From Diphasiastrum complanatum (taxonomy: Eukaryota; Streptophyta; Lycopodiopsida; Lycopodiales; Lycopodiaceae): 64,000 nucleotides of DNA. This document shows, piece by piece, positions 13,262-24,144 of the stretch. The stretch covers positions 65,127,852 to 65,191,851 of the forward strand of contig CM055099.1 of NCBI GenBank assembly GCA_029204225.1. Direction: 5' to 3'. The position numbers and the translations under genes are program-made. The notes beneath the pieces were generated by a model. It did no database searches and was not told where the DNA came from. It saw only the letters and a program-made list of their open reading frames with translations. The number at the start of each line of letters is the position of its first letter. Position 1 is the first letter of the stretch.

Positions 13262-14488
13262 AGATCTCCAATTTCAAAGATTTTTATATCAGCGCATAGC
13301 CCTTTGTACCAGCATAGCTCTTGTCTAATCAAATCCAAAAAATAGTCTCTCTAGCTAGGTCAAAATATCACTCTGTTTTCTGCTTATCTACAAAAAATAC
13401 AAAGTAGACAGACCTTAAACAAAAGTGGCCTAGTACCAATGTTAAGGGCCCTTTCAAAATTTCAGTTGAAGTTGAAGAAAGATGAATGAAAACTTCAATG
13501 AATTTTTGGCCGTTGGATCTGTGCAAGATCTGTGGTTCATATCAGCTTGTTTCTTGCCTTTCACATGTGGCATTCATCCACACATGCGCTCTTACTTTTT
13601 GTGTTTGTAATGGGACCCAACCCCTGTAGACGCTACATTTTTGGAGCTGTTTGTCGCGCGACTCCTGGGCCTCCCCTTGCGCGTTTCGAACAGAAGGGTA
13701 GGCATTTCACCCCAAAAAAAAACAGGCGTTTTGGGTCAGCAGACTGATGTTTCGGGGCCGTTGATGGCGTTTCGGGATCTTTTGGCAGCATTTCGGGCTT
13801 GTGTGCCACGTTTCAGACCTGTTCAGCACCTTTCCAATAACATAATGCAGCCAACAAACCTACAAAACACTGTTTTCCAGTCAAAAAACTCTGTTTTTCA
13901 CTCAAATCTCCACCAAAATCTGTGATTTTTTATGTAATGGGTTACAAATCCAACTCTCCTTGCAGGTTGCTACCTCCCAACACTACTCTAACTGAAAATG
14001 ATGGAGGATACTGAGTTTTCCAGACCTATCATACTTGTTTGCACAAGTTCCATAGAAAATCACAAAAGTAGGCTAAAACTCAATGAAATCACAGTTTCTC
14101 AGTTCCTAAATGCTTCATAACTATGAATGGCAGTACTAGACACAGTCTAGTGTGATTTGCAATTCCCCAAACAAACAAATGAGGGATTTCTTGGCAAAAC
14201 TCTCACACAAATGGCACTTTTCACACAGAACTTGGAAGTATTGTAAAAATCTCCCAACTCAACAGGATTTCAATTTGTCTGATGCTACTCTGGCCTTTCT
14301 GATGCCTCCGGGACCGTGTCTTCATTCCCCGCTGATGATTCTGAGCTCCAAAACCTGCAAAATACTCCAAGGAAGAATTTCTCTCAACTTTTGCCTCTCC
14401 AAGCTTTCACCTCCTGTGAAGGACTTCCTCACTTCATTGTGAAGCCTGTGACAAGCTGTATCCACTGATCAGACACGCAGGACTATCG
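13262..14488. other. Long leader of Copia B, no coding content
   Basis: About 1.2 kb between gag and the primer-binding site. No frame resembles a known protein. At 13427-13441 the plus strand reads ggcctagtaccaa followed by TGTTAAGG, which on the minus strand looks like an LTR end (CCTTAACA) followed by a primer site resembling TTGGTA(T)C(AG)AGGCC. This suggests that leader or LTR was acquired from elsewhere. Confidence 0.5.
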
Positions 14489-14501
14489 GGCTCTGATACC
14501 A
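14489..14501 (-). other. Primer-binding site of Copia B
   Basis: GGCTCTGATACCA, the minus-strand TGGTATCAGAGCC, matches initiator tRNA-Met and lies next to the right LTR edge at 14502. A second, less perfect site occurs about 1.06 kb further into the element (13427-13439), close to gag. Confidence 0.9.
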
Positions 14502-14825
<324 letters not shown>

Positions 14826-14830
14826 CTCAA

Positions 14831-16289
14831 TTACCCCGTGATCCCCAGCCGATGAGGGTTTTCTAGGCCCCCAAAGGCACGGCTGTAAGGAGGTGTAATT
14901 GCAATCTCAGTCCTATCGGTCTTGATACCTAGGCTTTTCATCATCTAAATCGTCCACCCCTTTATATAGAAGTCCACTGAGGGGTCGTCACTACTGGTTT
15001 CCTCTCTCTCTGTTTCCGGTGGATCTAATTCTGGGGGTCTATTGGTATTACTAGCTGGTCCGGGTGACTGCACTGGCGATCCGAATGGTATGGGGTGAGT
15101 CTCGTGTAATCGGTGGACACGGCGTAAGTCAGATACCAGAACCCATTGATTATGAACTCATAGGTTTCAAAGTAACTATAGCCCCCGCAATGTTGTATTC
15201 TAAGTATAGTATCTCCCGCTCGTAGGTAAGGGTGGAGTGCTGGGGTATATAAATAGTAATGTGTGGCTCCTTCTCGGATCAATTGACAAACATCTCCTAG
15301 TGTAGGGTGGAACTGAATCTCATCCATTATGTTCAAGGGTCCAACCCCCCACGAGGAAGGAAGCTATTCGGCGCGTCCCCCATCTCAGGTCTCTAGAGGC
15401 ACCTACTGTTGTCAAGATGGGATCATATCTATAACTCAAGATACTGTTCTGGGCAGTTTTGCTTATGCCAACGTTTTTGATACTTCACAGTGGTCGAGAT
15501 TCACGGCTAGAGGTTACACGAGTGTACCTACTCACAAATACTATAGAGATCTCTGTATGGGTACTCAGTTAGCAATCATGGGTCAAATGAGATGAAGTCA
15601 TCGTCTATTGCTTAGTCACATTTACTTGGAATGTGTCGCTAGAGTGTTCAACCAAGCATGCTGAAATAAACAAACAATCATCAAATGATTATACTATAAT
15701 ATCATGATTAGTCTCGTGCAGTGTGAGGGTGCCAATTATACGCGTCGCCTTGTTTGATAGGCGATAGTATTTTGCCAAGCATCAGGCCTAGGTATTTCGC
15801 TAGGCAATTCCAATGATGGAGGTGACTATGATGACTCCTAACCGAGTGGTGTGTTTCAACCACGTACGGTGGACGACCCGCTCTTCTATTCAAAGAGGTC
15901 AGGTTAGTGACTCAAAGTAGGAACAAAAACGATTCATTCCCAAATACAACATGAAATTGAGTTTTGCAAACTAAGCACAAGATGCGTAGAGATTTTAACC
16001 CTGAATAAGTGTCAGCATACTATGAAGAGATACGACTAACATACCATCTAACTTGATCATCATTAAACAAGTCCATATCAAGATAACAATACCCATTTAA
16101 GACTCGGAGCCTAGTCAAATCCAGTTTATGCTAAGTTAGCAATGCCCACGAGATTCCAAGAAAACGACATCATAGGCCACAACATAAGAACCTACGGATG
16201 TAAAAAGACATGCTTTAGCAAAGAACCGAAATTATACCTTATGTGAAAAAGGAGAACCGGTATGTCCTTGGGCTCCCCCCAATCATGAA
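14831..16289. other. Right half of dispersed repeat, then unassigned sequence
   Basis: 14831 to about 14900 continues the repeat broken by Copia B. Beyond it no known gene is seen. A short TATA-like run (ggtatataaatag) lies near 15245. One open frame on the minus strand (15025-15336) is listed separately. The remainder up to 16289 shows no motif I recognise. Confidence 0.4.
15025..15336 (-). CDS. Unrecognised 103-codon open frame
   Basis: Reads MNIMDEIQFHPTLGDVCQL and ends DQLVIPIDPQN. The composition looks protein-like: it is rich in aromatic residues (YYLYTP, GYSYFETYEF, NGFWYLTY) with no low-complexity stretch. No family is recognised. Compact size and a region full of retroelement debris suggest a fragment of a mobile-element gene, or a chance frame. 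There is no start-site support beyond the ATG, and neighbours give no context. I consider expression unproven. Confidence 0.25.
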   Translation of the reverse strand: MNIMDEIQFHPTLGDVCQLIREGATHYYLYTPALHPYLRAGDTILRIQHCGGYSYFETYEFIINGFWYLTYAVSTDYTRLTPYHSDRQCSHPDQLVIPIDPQN

Positions 16290-17447
16290 GTGCTAACCTC
16301 CATGCTCCTCATGAACTCGACTATCCCCAGGGGCCTTAGATTGAAGGAGGCCCCTTACTTGACCTCCTATAGGTGCACTTCAGGTGGCCGCAACAGGCAC
16401 TTTAGGTGGTTGCAACAGGAACGCTCATTGTCATCTAGTGAGGCCGAGTACAAAGCTCTTACACATTGCACAAAGGAGATGGTATGGATCAAGAGGATGA
16501 TCAAGGATCTTCACTTGATGGATTTTTCAGAGAGCCCAATCATCTTTTGTGACAATCAATCAGCCCAAAGAATGGCATCCAATCCTATCTTTCATGCTAG
16601 GAGCAAGCATATTGAGATACAATATCATTTTGTGAGGGAGCGAGTCATTGCAAAGGAGGTGGAGCTTCAACATGTGTCTTCAAGGGAATGTGTAGCTGAT
16701 ATCTTCACCAAAGCATTGGGAAAAGACTTGTTCATGAAGCATAGGACTTCACTTGGAGTATTATCAAAGTCTATGCTAAAACTAGTTGAAGAGGGAGTGT
16801 GAAAGATTCAACTAGTTTCATCAAATTTTGCAATATTTCCATATTTGGCATATTGAGACCAAAACTTGTTTTAGACTTGGAGGTTGACTTTTCAAAGTTC
16901 ATTAGTCTAAATTTCATTTGAATAAACACTTTTTAAAAGTGTGGGAAAGATAGAATGCGAGTTTGAGTAGATTCAATTTGAATAAGTTGTTTACATTGAA
17001 TCTAGACCCAAAATTGGTAGGATTAGCATTTTGGTGGGAAAGCCAAGTGGCCAAATAGGGTTTGGACCTGCTATAAAAGGATGTAACTTGTGGAGAGAGT
17101 CATCTTCTCTCTTCTCTATCTTATTTCATGCTCATACATGGTTCTCTTGGGTTCTACTATCCATTGGTGCACTATCTTGGTGATTGCTTGCAATTCTATG
17201 TGTAGAATGATCTATGTTTGCTATTTTTGGATCCACACGTGTGAAATACAGTAGCTTGCTGGTTTTTTACGGAAAACAACAGTACATAATCATTTCATTC
17301 AAGTTTGATCAAGTTCTATTAGTGTTTGCATCTCAAATTGTGTGTAGATGCTGATTTTTCTACATTGGTGAAATTGGTAGTGTATTTCTCTTTCTAACCA
17401 AAGATCATTCAAGTAGATTGGATCTTAAGGATCTGAAATCTTTCACA
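16290..17447 (+). mobile_element. 3' end of a Copia-type element (C): RNase H plus LTR
   Basis: A plus-strand Copia fossil retaining only its 3' end. RNase H runs from about 16.39 to 16.80 kb with SSSEAEYKAL, FCDNQSAQ, the 'HARSKHIE..YHFVRE' block and ADIFTKAL. A polypurine tract gaagagggag (16788-16797) and the 3' LTR follow. The 5' part is missing and the left junction near 16.29-16.39 kb is abrupt. Broken and partial. Age cannot be estimated because only one LTR is present. Confidence 0.88.
16798..17447 (+). repeat. 3' LTR of Copia C (650 bp)
   Basis: Starts TGTGAAAGATT right after the polypurine tract and ends AATCTTTCACA, giving an 11-bp terminal inverted repeat. A TATA box (tataaaa) sits at 17072-17078. 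A CACACGTGTG palindrome lies at 17234-17243 in the downstream half. Confidence 0.85.
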
Positions 17448-17814
17448 TTATATACTATATACGATCAATCCAATCTCCATGCTTGTATGCTTGATTCAAA
17501 TTTGAAAATGCCGCTCATTTTTTCATTCCAATAGGTAGTTGGCGCTCATATTTCCATTCTCGTGGAAGGAATGCATATGTAAACATTTTGCAATTTTTTC
17601 TGATTCGAATTTGGAGATGGCGGTCATATTCTAAATCCAGTGAAAATATTGCCCTTTTCGTAACCAATGGAGGGAATATTTTTGAATTTAGTCAAGTTAT
17701 ACTATGAACTGTTAACAGTTCTTAACTGTGACTATAGACACTATGGTTAGATCATTGGGAGTTGGGGAGGCCTTGGGAGTGGTGTGGGCAAGCAAATAAA
17801 CAATATTGTTTTAT
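17448..17814. other. Unassigned AT-rich spacer
   Basis: Sequence between the LTR of Copia C and the Copia D remnant. It has short inverted words (aactgttaacagtt near 17707-17720) but no gene or element end that I can support. Confidence 0.4.
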
Positions 17815-19432
17815 TTATTTTGATATTTTTGTATATCCTACATGGCATTCCTTAAAGGGTCTTTTTGATATTGAGAACTCCCCTAATGAGCCGCTGAGTG
17901 CAAGAAGTTGCACTTGTTTCTTTGACATCCATGATATAGCTCCATCACCTATGAAAATACAATAAGAACTAATGGATTTCCTATCCATTACATCTCCAGC
18001 ATATTTCGAATCTGAAAATCCAAAAATATTAGGTGATGATCCCTCATACAATATGCCAAAATCTCGAGTTCCAATGATGTACCTCAAAACTCGCTTTCCT
18101 AGCTTCCAATGCTCCTAGCATAGTTTTTGCCAATAGAACTTTGATCCATCATAAAAATGATCTTCTTCCTAAGAATAGACCTTCTTTCAATGATCATGTA
18201 ATGCTCAAAATAGAAACAACCATAATTGATATAGAGAATAGTGTCCACTTGGTATGCTTCACTATTTCTTACATCAATTTTACATGTAAAAATGTGACTA
18301 GAACATGAAGAATCAAATAGAATGTAAATGAAATGATTCCACCATGATTCCAACTCTGAACTCTCTGGAAAAATACAGCAAACAAACAATAAATGTGAGT
18401 GATCAACTTTTGCTTGCATGTCTCCTCCTCCTTTGTCCTTTGTTGCCTTGTATCCACCATGATACTCCATGAATGAGCCTCCATCTTCATCTTGCCACAA
18501 GAAACCATCAAACCTTGGAAATCCATGAGTAGGTGAGTACATTAGTGATGCAAATCCAGCACCACATGACTCCATAAACCAAGTAGTTTGCACTAGTCCA
18601 TCTTCAAGATCTACTTGACACAAGAAAATGACCATGAATTCACCAAAAATTGACAATCTCCAAGTATTGGCACCAAGTAGCTCAACACTTGAGAACTTAG
18701 CCATGGATGAGTGACATAATGAACCTCCAATAGCTTCATTTCCATCAGCAAAATCAGCCAAGAATGCTAGTACAAATCCAACATCAAAACAATGCTCACC
18801 AATGTAGCTAGTTTTACCATATCTTGACAATTTGCACACATCCACATGAAATTGCTCAAACATGAGATAGAACAAGTAAAGTAAACTTGAAAAACACTTC
18901 CTTGCTGCTCCTTTGAACTTACTTGAGTATTCAATATGCTGTAAAAACAGATCCATAACACCTTTTCCAATTACCTCTCCTTTTATGCTCTTGACTAGCT
19001 CCAAATTGCCAACTTCTCTTTTGACTAGTTGAAGCGCTTTGAGATCAGCCTCTTGATCTTCAACTTGACCATCAAAGTCATTGAACAAACTTTGTTTTCC
19101 AGATCCATTACTTGATTTTATAGCAAGATAACATCCATCCACTTGCATAGCTCCATGTACACAAGAAGATCCTCCAAAAGATGTTCCATTCTTCATAAGA
19201 GATCGATACTCAAGATCCATTGGTTCGATCCACTCCTCTTCTTTCCTTGCTTGATCTACACTTGTAGGCTCATCCAAAGAGGTTAGGAAAGCAACATAAT
19301 TTCCAGAAACTACTTGCTTACCCTTTTGATCATATGTGAGCCTTGAAGGTACTTGTCTTTCTCTTGATGTTCTCCTTGGCTTTTGACTTGATGAAGGTCC
19401 ATCATCACCACCATCCAAAGTAGGATCCTTCT
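17815..19432 (-). mobile_element. Copia-type remnant D carrying ~1 kb of foreign open sequence
   Basis: A minus-strand Copia fossil. On the right it has the integrase C-terminal extension and the first part of reverse transcriptase (about 19.43-19.17 kb: RRTSRERQVPSRLTYD, then EEEWIEPMDLEYRSLMKNGT). On the left it has the start of the RNase H region (about 18.11-17.82 kb: RYIIGTRDFGILYE, DRKSISSYCIF). The ~1.05 kb between them is not Copia sequence and is described as a separate entry. On the right the remnant joins the gypsy element E near 19433. Neither LTR is visible. It is broken and partial. Confidence 0.8.
18099..19418 (-). CDS. 439-codon open frame: Copia edge plus unrecognised protein-like region
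   Basis: A single uninterrupted frame. Residues 1 to about 80 are Copia (integrase tail and start of reverse transcriptase, up to MKNGT). Residues ~85 to ~430 match nothing I recognise. The first part of that region is charged (VEDQEADLKALQLVKREV, LELVKSIKGEVIGKGVMD), and the rest is rich in Phe, Cys, Trp and Gly (CFSSLLYLFYLMFEQFHVDV, SELESWWNHFIYILFD). The last residues lie over Copia sequence again but in a different frame. An open run of about 345 codons is very unlikely by chance in AT-rich DNA, so this may be host-derived or other coding sequence captured by the element. No zinc finger, signal peptide or catalytic motif is evident. It could also be a spurious long frame. Function unknown. 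Confidence 0.45.
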   Translation of the reverse strand: MDGGDDGPSSSQKPRRTSRERQVPSRLTYDQKGKQVVSGNYVAFLTSLDEPTSVDQARKEEEWIEPMDLEYRSLMKNGTSFGGSSCVHGAMQVDGCYLAIKSSNGSGKQSLFNDFDGQVEDQEADLKALQLVKREVGNLELVKSIKGEVIGKGVMDLFLQHIEYSSKFKGAARKCFSSLLYLFYLMFEQFHVDVCKLSRYGKTSYIGEHCFDVGFVLAFLADFADGNEAIGGSLCHSSMAKFSSVELLGANTWRLSIFGEFMVIFLCQVDLEDGLVQTTWFMESCGAGFASLMYSPTHGFPRFDGFLWQDEDGGSFMEYHGGYKATKDKGGGDMQAKVDHSHLLFVCCIFPESSELESWWNHFIYILFDSSCSSHIFTCKIDVRNSEAYQVDTILYINYGCFYFEHYMIIERRSILRKKIIFMMDQSSIGKNYARSIGS

Positions 19433-22161
19433 TATCAACTCTTTCTCTCCTAGGTCGTGTTTCATGGCAAATCTTAGGGATGGTAGTTCCACCTCAATAG
19501 GCAAAACACATTACTGCCCATACACTAAGAAAAATGGAGTATGATTGGTGCTAGTCTTGTATGTGGTATTGTATGCCCATAAGGAAGAGTATAGTTTCTT
19601 ATCCCAATCTCGTTGGCTTTCTGACATAGTCCTTCTTAGAATACCCACTAACTGCTTGTTCGTGCTTTCTGCTTGACCATTGGCCTGTGGGTGGTAGGGG
19701 GTGCTTTTACGATGTTTGATCGTTAGCTGATCATTTAGGGCCTTGATTGTTTTGTTCAAGAAGTGGGTCCCTCTATCAGATACGATATCCCGAGGAGTAC
19801 AAATTGTCCTATCATTTGTTCAAGTAAGAACCAGACTGTTGCTTTCGAGTTATCTTTTGCTACTGCTCGTGCTTCGGCCCATTTAGTAAAATAGTTGGTG
19901 GCTACTATGATGTAGTGTTTTCTACTAGATGATGCCAGGTGTACTGGTCCCACAAAATCGATACCCCACTTTTCGAATGGAAGGCATGCCTGTATAGGAA
20001 TTAATGAGCGTACCCTGTTTTCTGATATATCTACCCGTTGGCAAGTATCGTAGTTTTTCGCGTGGGCATGAGAGTCTTGGAATAGTGTCGGCCACCAATA
20101 TCCAGCCCTTAGAACCTTCTGTCCTGTGAGTTGACCGGCAAAGTGGCCACCGCAAGCGGAATCGTGGCACTCTTCTAGGACAAATTTAGCTTCCTTGGGG
20201 GTTATACAACATTGGTATATTCCTTCCACCCCTCGTCTATATAAGATCCCCCCTATGAGTGCAAACTTCAAGGCTTGCAGTCATAACTTCCATTTTTCCT
20301 GGGTGGTCATGTCCTTGGAGGTATCTAATTCGATAAGTAAGTTGCTAATGCCGCATACCAAATGGGAATCTGTGCCATGTCTACCTTCAATAGTTCTTTC
20401 AAGTGATCTGTCTCCCACTTGCTATCGGTGTTGGTCACTCCTCCTAGCTCACAGATGCAGCCAATCAATCCTTGTAACCTAGGTGGGTTGCTCTGGAGGG
20501 TATAGTCAAATTCATGAAGAGATATGATCCACTTCATCAGTCGTTTGGGTGGTTCCAGTTTGTTCATCATCAGACTCACTGCCATGCTTTTGGTAAAGAA
20601 GGTCACTTTCCGGTGTAATAGGTAATGTCTAAGTTTTGCGGCGGCGTAGGCTATACCCAAACATATCTTCTCAGCCTTTGAGTAGTTAAGCTCTACCTTG
20701 TTCAGTTTCCTTCCTATGAAGATAATAGGGTGGTAAATCTTATTCCAGATCTGAGCTAAGCAACAGTTGATGCATGTATCAGTGGTGCTAGTAAATACGT
20801 AGAATTCCCTATCGTACATCGGTGGTTTCAGTATTGGGGCATTAGCCAGGGCCGTTTTTAATCCTTGGAAGGACTTCTCGCACTCTTCGTCCCATGACCA
20901 CTTTGGTTTCATTTTTCAATAAGCCTGTCATGGGGTATGTATGGGAGGCGTAGGCCATCATGTATCTTTTGTAATAACCAGTTGAACCTAGGAAAGTTTG
21001 AAGTTGACTCATGGTGGTGGGGGCCATCATAGCTAATATCATGGCGATCTTTTCGGGATCGGTGGCCATGCCGTATTTATTGATCACATGGCCTAACAAC
21101 ACTCCATATGGTACCCCAAACAGACACTTGTTGGCATTCAAGGTAATGCAGGTGGCTGCGCACTCTCTCTCTCTCATCGATGATGGATTTGGCCAGTAGG
21201 TAATTGACTTGGCATGGAGCTCTGGATAGACTTGAGAGTATTTTGAAACTCTTTCATGAGTTTCTCCATTTGTTGCTAGTGTTGCTGGTTAAGCAACTCC
21301 ATTTGTGTTTTCCATAATTGTTCTCTTGTTTCCTCATTTGGTCAGGCTTCTTGAACAACACGATGTGCTCTCCGTTCACGTGGCTCATCGACATCTAATC
21401 CCTCGTCTTCTTCTCAAATGGCATCAGAGATGGCTTGTTTCAATGATTGTATTCATCATTGGAGCAAAGTCCACGTCGTATCCATTGTGGGAGTCCAACG
21501 AGAAACCAAATGATGAGCATAGATTCGGTTGGTTGTTCCTGTACCTGACTTTTTAATCTTTTAAATCTTTTTATGTAGTCATGTACTTTCTCATCTTTTG
21601 TCATTTTAATGTTACTCAACTTGACAAAAGGACTTTCAATCAAATGAAATGGCTTGAATCATTTGGTGAATGCTTCCTTCAAGAGTGACCAGTCTCGTTT
21701 ATCTTCACAATCAAGGTTAAAAAACCATTCTCGTGTTCGATTGATCATGGTCATCGAGAAGAGTTGAACCATGGCTTCTGGTGATGTCTTGCCATAGACA
21801 TCACATGCATTCTCAAAGACTTGAAGAAATCTTTGAGGGTCAGTGTTGCCGTCGTACTTAGGTAAATCTAACTTTGCAGTATGTTTTTCAGTACGCAGGG
21901 CATTATTTGAAAAGCTCCATTTAGGTGAGCGCGTGTGTGGGATGATTCTGCAATGTGAAAGTGTGGGCAATCGTATGAAACTTCATCTCGCATGGATTTC
22001 CATCGTTCAAATGGGTTAGTGGAGGGCTCATGGATTTGGGACTTCATCCTAGAATATCTATTAAATTGAGCCTGTTCGGTAGATGGAAAGACCATCTCTG
22101 GTGGATAGTCCTCTGCGGAATTCGGATTGTAAGGACGATCCATAGCAACTCTGGAGTACAT
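19433..22161 (-). mobile_element. Ty3/gypsy remnant E
   Basis: A minus-strand Ty3/gypsy fossil. In its own direction: gag (about 22.16-21.44 kb, with LPKYDGNTDPQ and the REWFFNL..DW block), the C-terminal part of reverse transcriptase and RNase H (about 21.18-20.33 kb, with LGHVIN, FLGSTGYYKRY and LNYSKAEKICLGI), integrase with H2C2 zinc finger and core (about 20.27-19.51 kb, CHDSACGGHFAGQLT, GIDFVGPV, YHPQANGQAES), and the integrase tail (PIEVELPSLR, to 19.43 kb). Protease and the reverse-transcriptase palm are not recognisable. It is broken, with more than five breaks, and no LTR pair is identified. A duplicated copy of its gag 5' part lies just to the right (22605-23143). It looks old. Confidence 0.85.
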
Positions 22162-22391
22162 AAAGATTGAGTATATAGGTCTCTTGGACTCTTTTGTAAC
22201 TTTGGGTTTTATTTGTTTTTTTTTTTTGTGTCAAGAATATTAGACAGAGTCTAATGATGTGGGGTGTTCAAATGGCACAATGTTTGATGATAGGGTTTTG
22301 CAAAAAACTGGTGTGAGAATCATGGTAATTGGCCAATACTGAAATCTAGTCAAATAATAGAGTTGACTCTGTTTTGGAGTTGACTTGTTCG
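21851..22391. repeat. Duplicated segment, copy 1 (gag 5' region of gypsy E)
   Basis: Begins gtcgtacttaggtaaatc. It recurs almost unchanged at 22605-23143, offset 754 bp. It includes the start of gag and the upstream leader with a poly-T run (near 22209). Confidence 0.9.
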
Positions 22392-22451
22392 ATATTGTAA
22401 ATTCAAACACTCGGTTGAAAATTGATAGAAAACACGGATTGAGATCTGAGA

Positions 22452-22594
22452 GAATGCCTTCGGTCGAGATGTGATAGAAGTCTCCGGTCGAGATTTGACA
22501 GAAGTCTCCGGTCAAGATTTGATAGAAGTCTTCGGTCGAGATTTGACAGAAGTCTCCGGTCGAGATTTTACTGGAATTCCTCGTTTGAGATCTA
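22452..22594. repeat. 24-bp minisatellite, five to six units
   Basis: Units of gaagtctccggtcgagattt plus four more bases run from 22477 to 22572 in four clean copies, with a diverged unit on each side. The period of 24 bp equals eight codons, so the minus strand reads as a repeated octapeptide (TGDFCQIS-like). It lies in the gap between the two copies of the 540-bp duplication. Confidence 0.85.
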
Positions 22595-22604
22595 AACAAA
22601 TGTC

Positions 22605-23143
22605 GTCGTACTTAGGTAAATCTAACTTTGCAGTATGTTTTTCAGTACGCAGGGCATTATTTGAAAAGCTCCATTTAGGTGAGCGCGTGTGTGGGAAGAT
22701 TCTGCAATGTGAAAGTGTGGGCGATCGTATGAAACTTCATCTCGCATGGGTTTCCATCGTTCAAATGGGTTAGTGGAGGGCTCATGGATTTGGGACTTCA
22801 TCCTAGAATATCTATTGAATTGAGCCTATTCGGTAGATGGAGAGACCATCTCTGGTGGATAGTCTTCTGCGGAATTCGGATCGTAAGGACGATCCATAGC
22901 AACTCTAGAGTACCTAAAGATTGAGTATATAGGTCTCTTGGACTCTTTTGTAACTTTGGGTTTTGTTTGTTTTTTTTTTTTTGTGTCAAGAATATTAGAC
23001 AGAGTCTAATAATGTGGGGGGTCCAAATGGCACAATGTTTGATGTTAGGGTTTTGCAAAAAACTGGTGTGAGAACTATGGTAATTGGCCAATACTGAAAC
23101 GTAGTCAAATAATAGAGTTGACTTTGTTTTGGAGTTGACTTAG
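22605..23143. repeat. Duplicated segment, copy 2
   Basis: Near-identical copy of 21851-22391 in the same orientation, with only scattered differences (for example gatgattctgca against gaagattctgca). High similarity indicates a duplication much younger than gypsy E itself. Confidence 0.9.
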
Positions 23144-24144
23144 TCAATAACTGAACATGATAGTGAATCACTTATTAGTGCCGAGAAAAAAAATTGAGAG
23201 AAGAATCAAACACACAATTATATCTTGCAGAAAAGACATCTCGTTTGGCTACTTTGTTGTTTATATTTGTAAAAATTACAGCAAATAAGGATCCTAAAAC
23301 ACTTGAAATGATGAGGGAAACAATAGATTATGATTTCATAAGATTAGCACAAGTTGAACCATCAAAATCCATCAAAAATCTATGCTTGAACCTCACTAAA
23401 TGGCCCAAATCCTTGAAGAAGGCTTCACACGTGTGAAAGTACGGCCTCCCACAGTCTGAGTACTGTACACCAGACCTACATTCAATCCTATAATCATTAG
23501 TAATCACAAGTACTCAAACAATTATGAACATAGAGAGCAATTGCACCATTATGAGAGAAAAAACATGAAATTGCTTGATTGATTTTGGTGAGATATCATC
23601 ACCTATATATACATGATCCATCACGATTTTGGGCAGGTATGAGTAGCCCTAAACCTATCCCTAATTCTAATTTTGGTGGATCTTTCATCCCTACCAAGTT
23701 AGGGTTGGAATCTTGGAGATCCCTCAACAATGCAAAAATTACCAAAAATAGCTCCTATTTTTTCTCCCTTGTATCTAAGCATAATTTGGACTCATTCCAA
23801 AGGTTCTAACACTTAGGTCTACTTGAGAACATCCTTATGAATGGAATCCTATGCTATTTGGCACGTGTGACAAGCCACATCATGACCATCTAACTATTTA
23901 CAAGTCATATGACCAAAACTAGTCAAGCTAGAATTGTGAATTTTTAACAATATTGAACCTCCAAGCAAAATATAAATGGAGTGATACAAGTGTTACATCC
24001 TTATTTGGGTAAATAAGATTGAGATTTTTTTTAAAGAATTTAATAGATGTGTTGTTCAAGTCAAATGTTTTAGTTGGCTAAATGATCTTTTATTTTATAT
24101 TATGAAAATTCATTTCATCATGTACAGGTTTTTGCGCAAACTAC
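23144..24144. other. Unassigned sequence between gypsy E and the CACTA gene
   Basis: No gene is recognised. A CACACGTGTG palindrome lies at 23426-23435. The stretch 23.58-23.82 kb is LTR-like in texture (short promoter-like 'ctatatatacatg' run) but has no partner repeat in the window. Confidence 0.35.

Noticed and set aside
13532-13925. Overlapping plus-strand frames of 71 and 94 codons
   Set aside because: They are antisense to the leader of Copia B and have no recognisable domain or conserved start context.
18767-18970. Additional minus-strand frames overlapping the foreign region of Copia D
   Set aside because: They are shorter shadows in another frame of the 439-codon frame.
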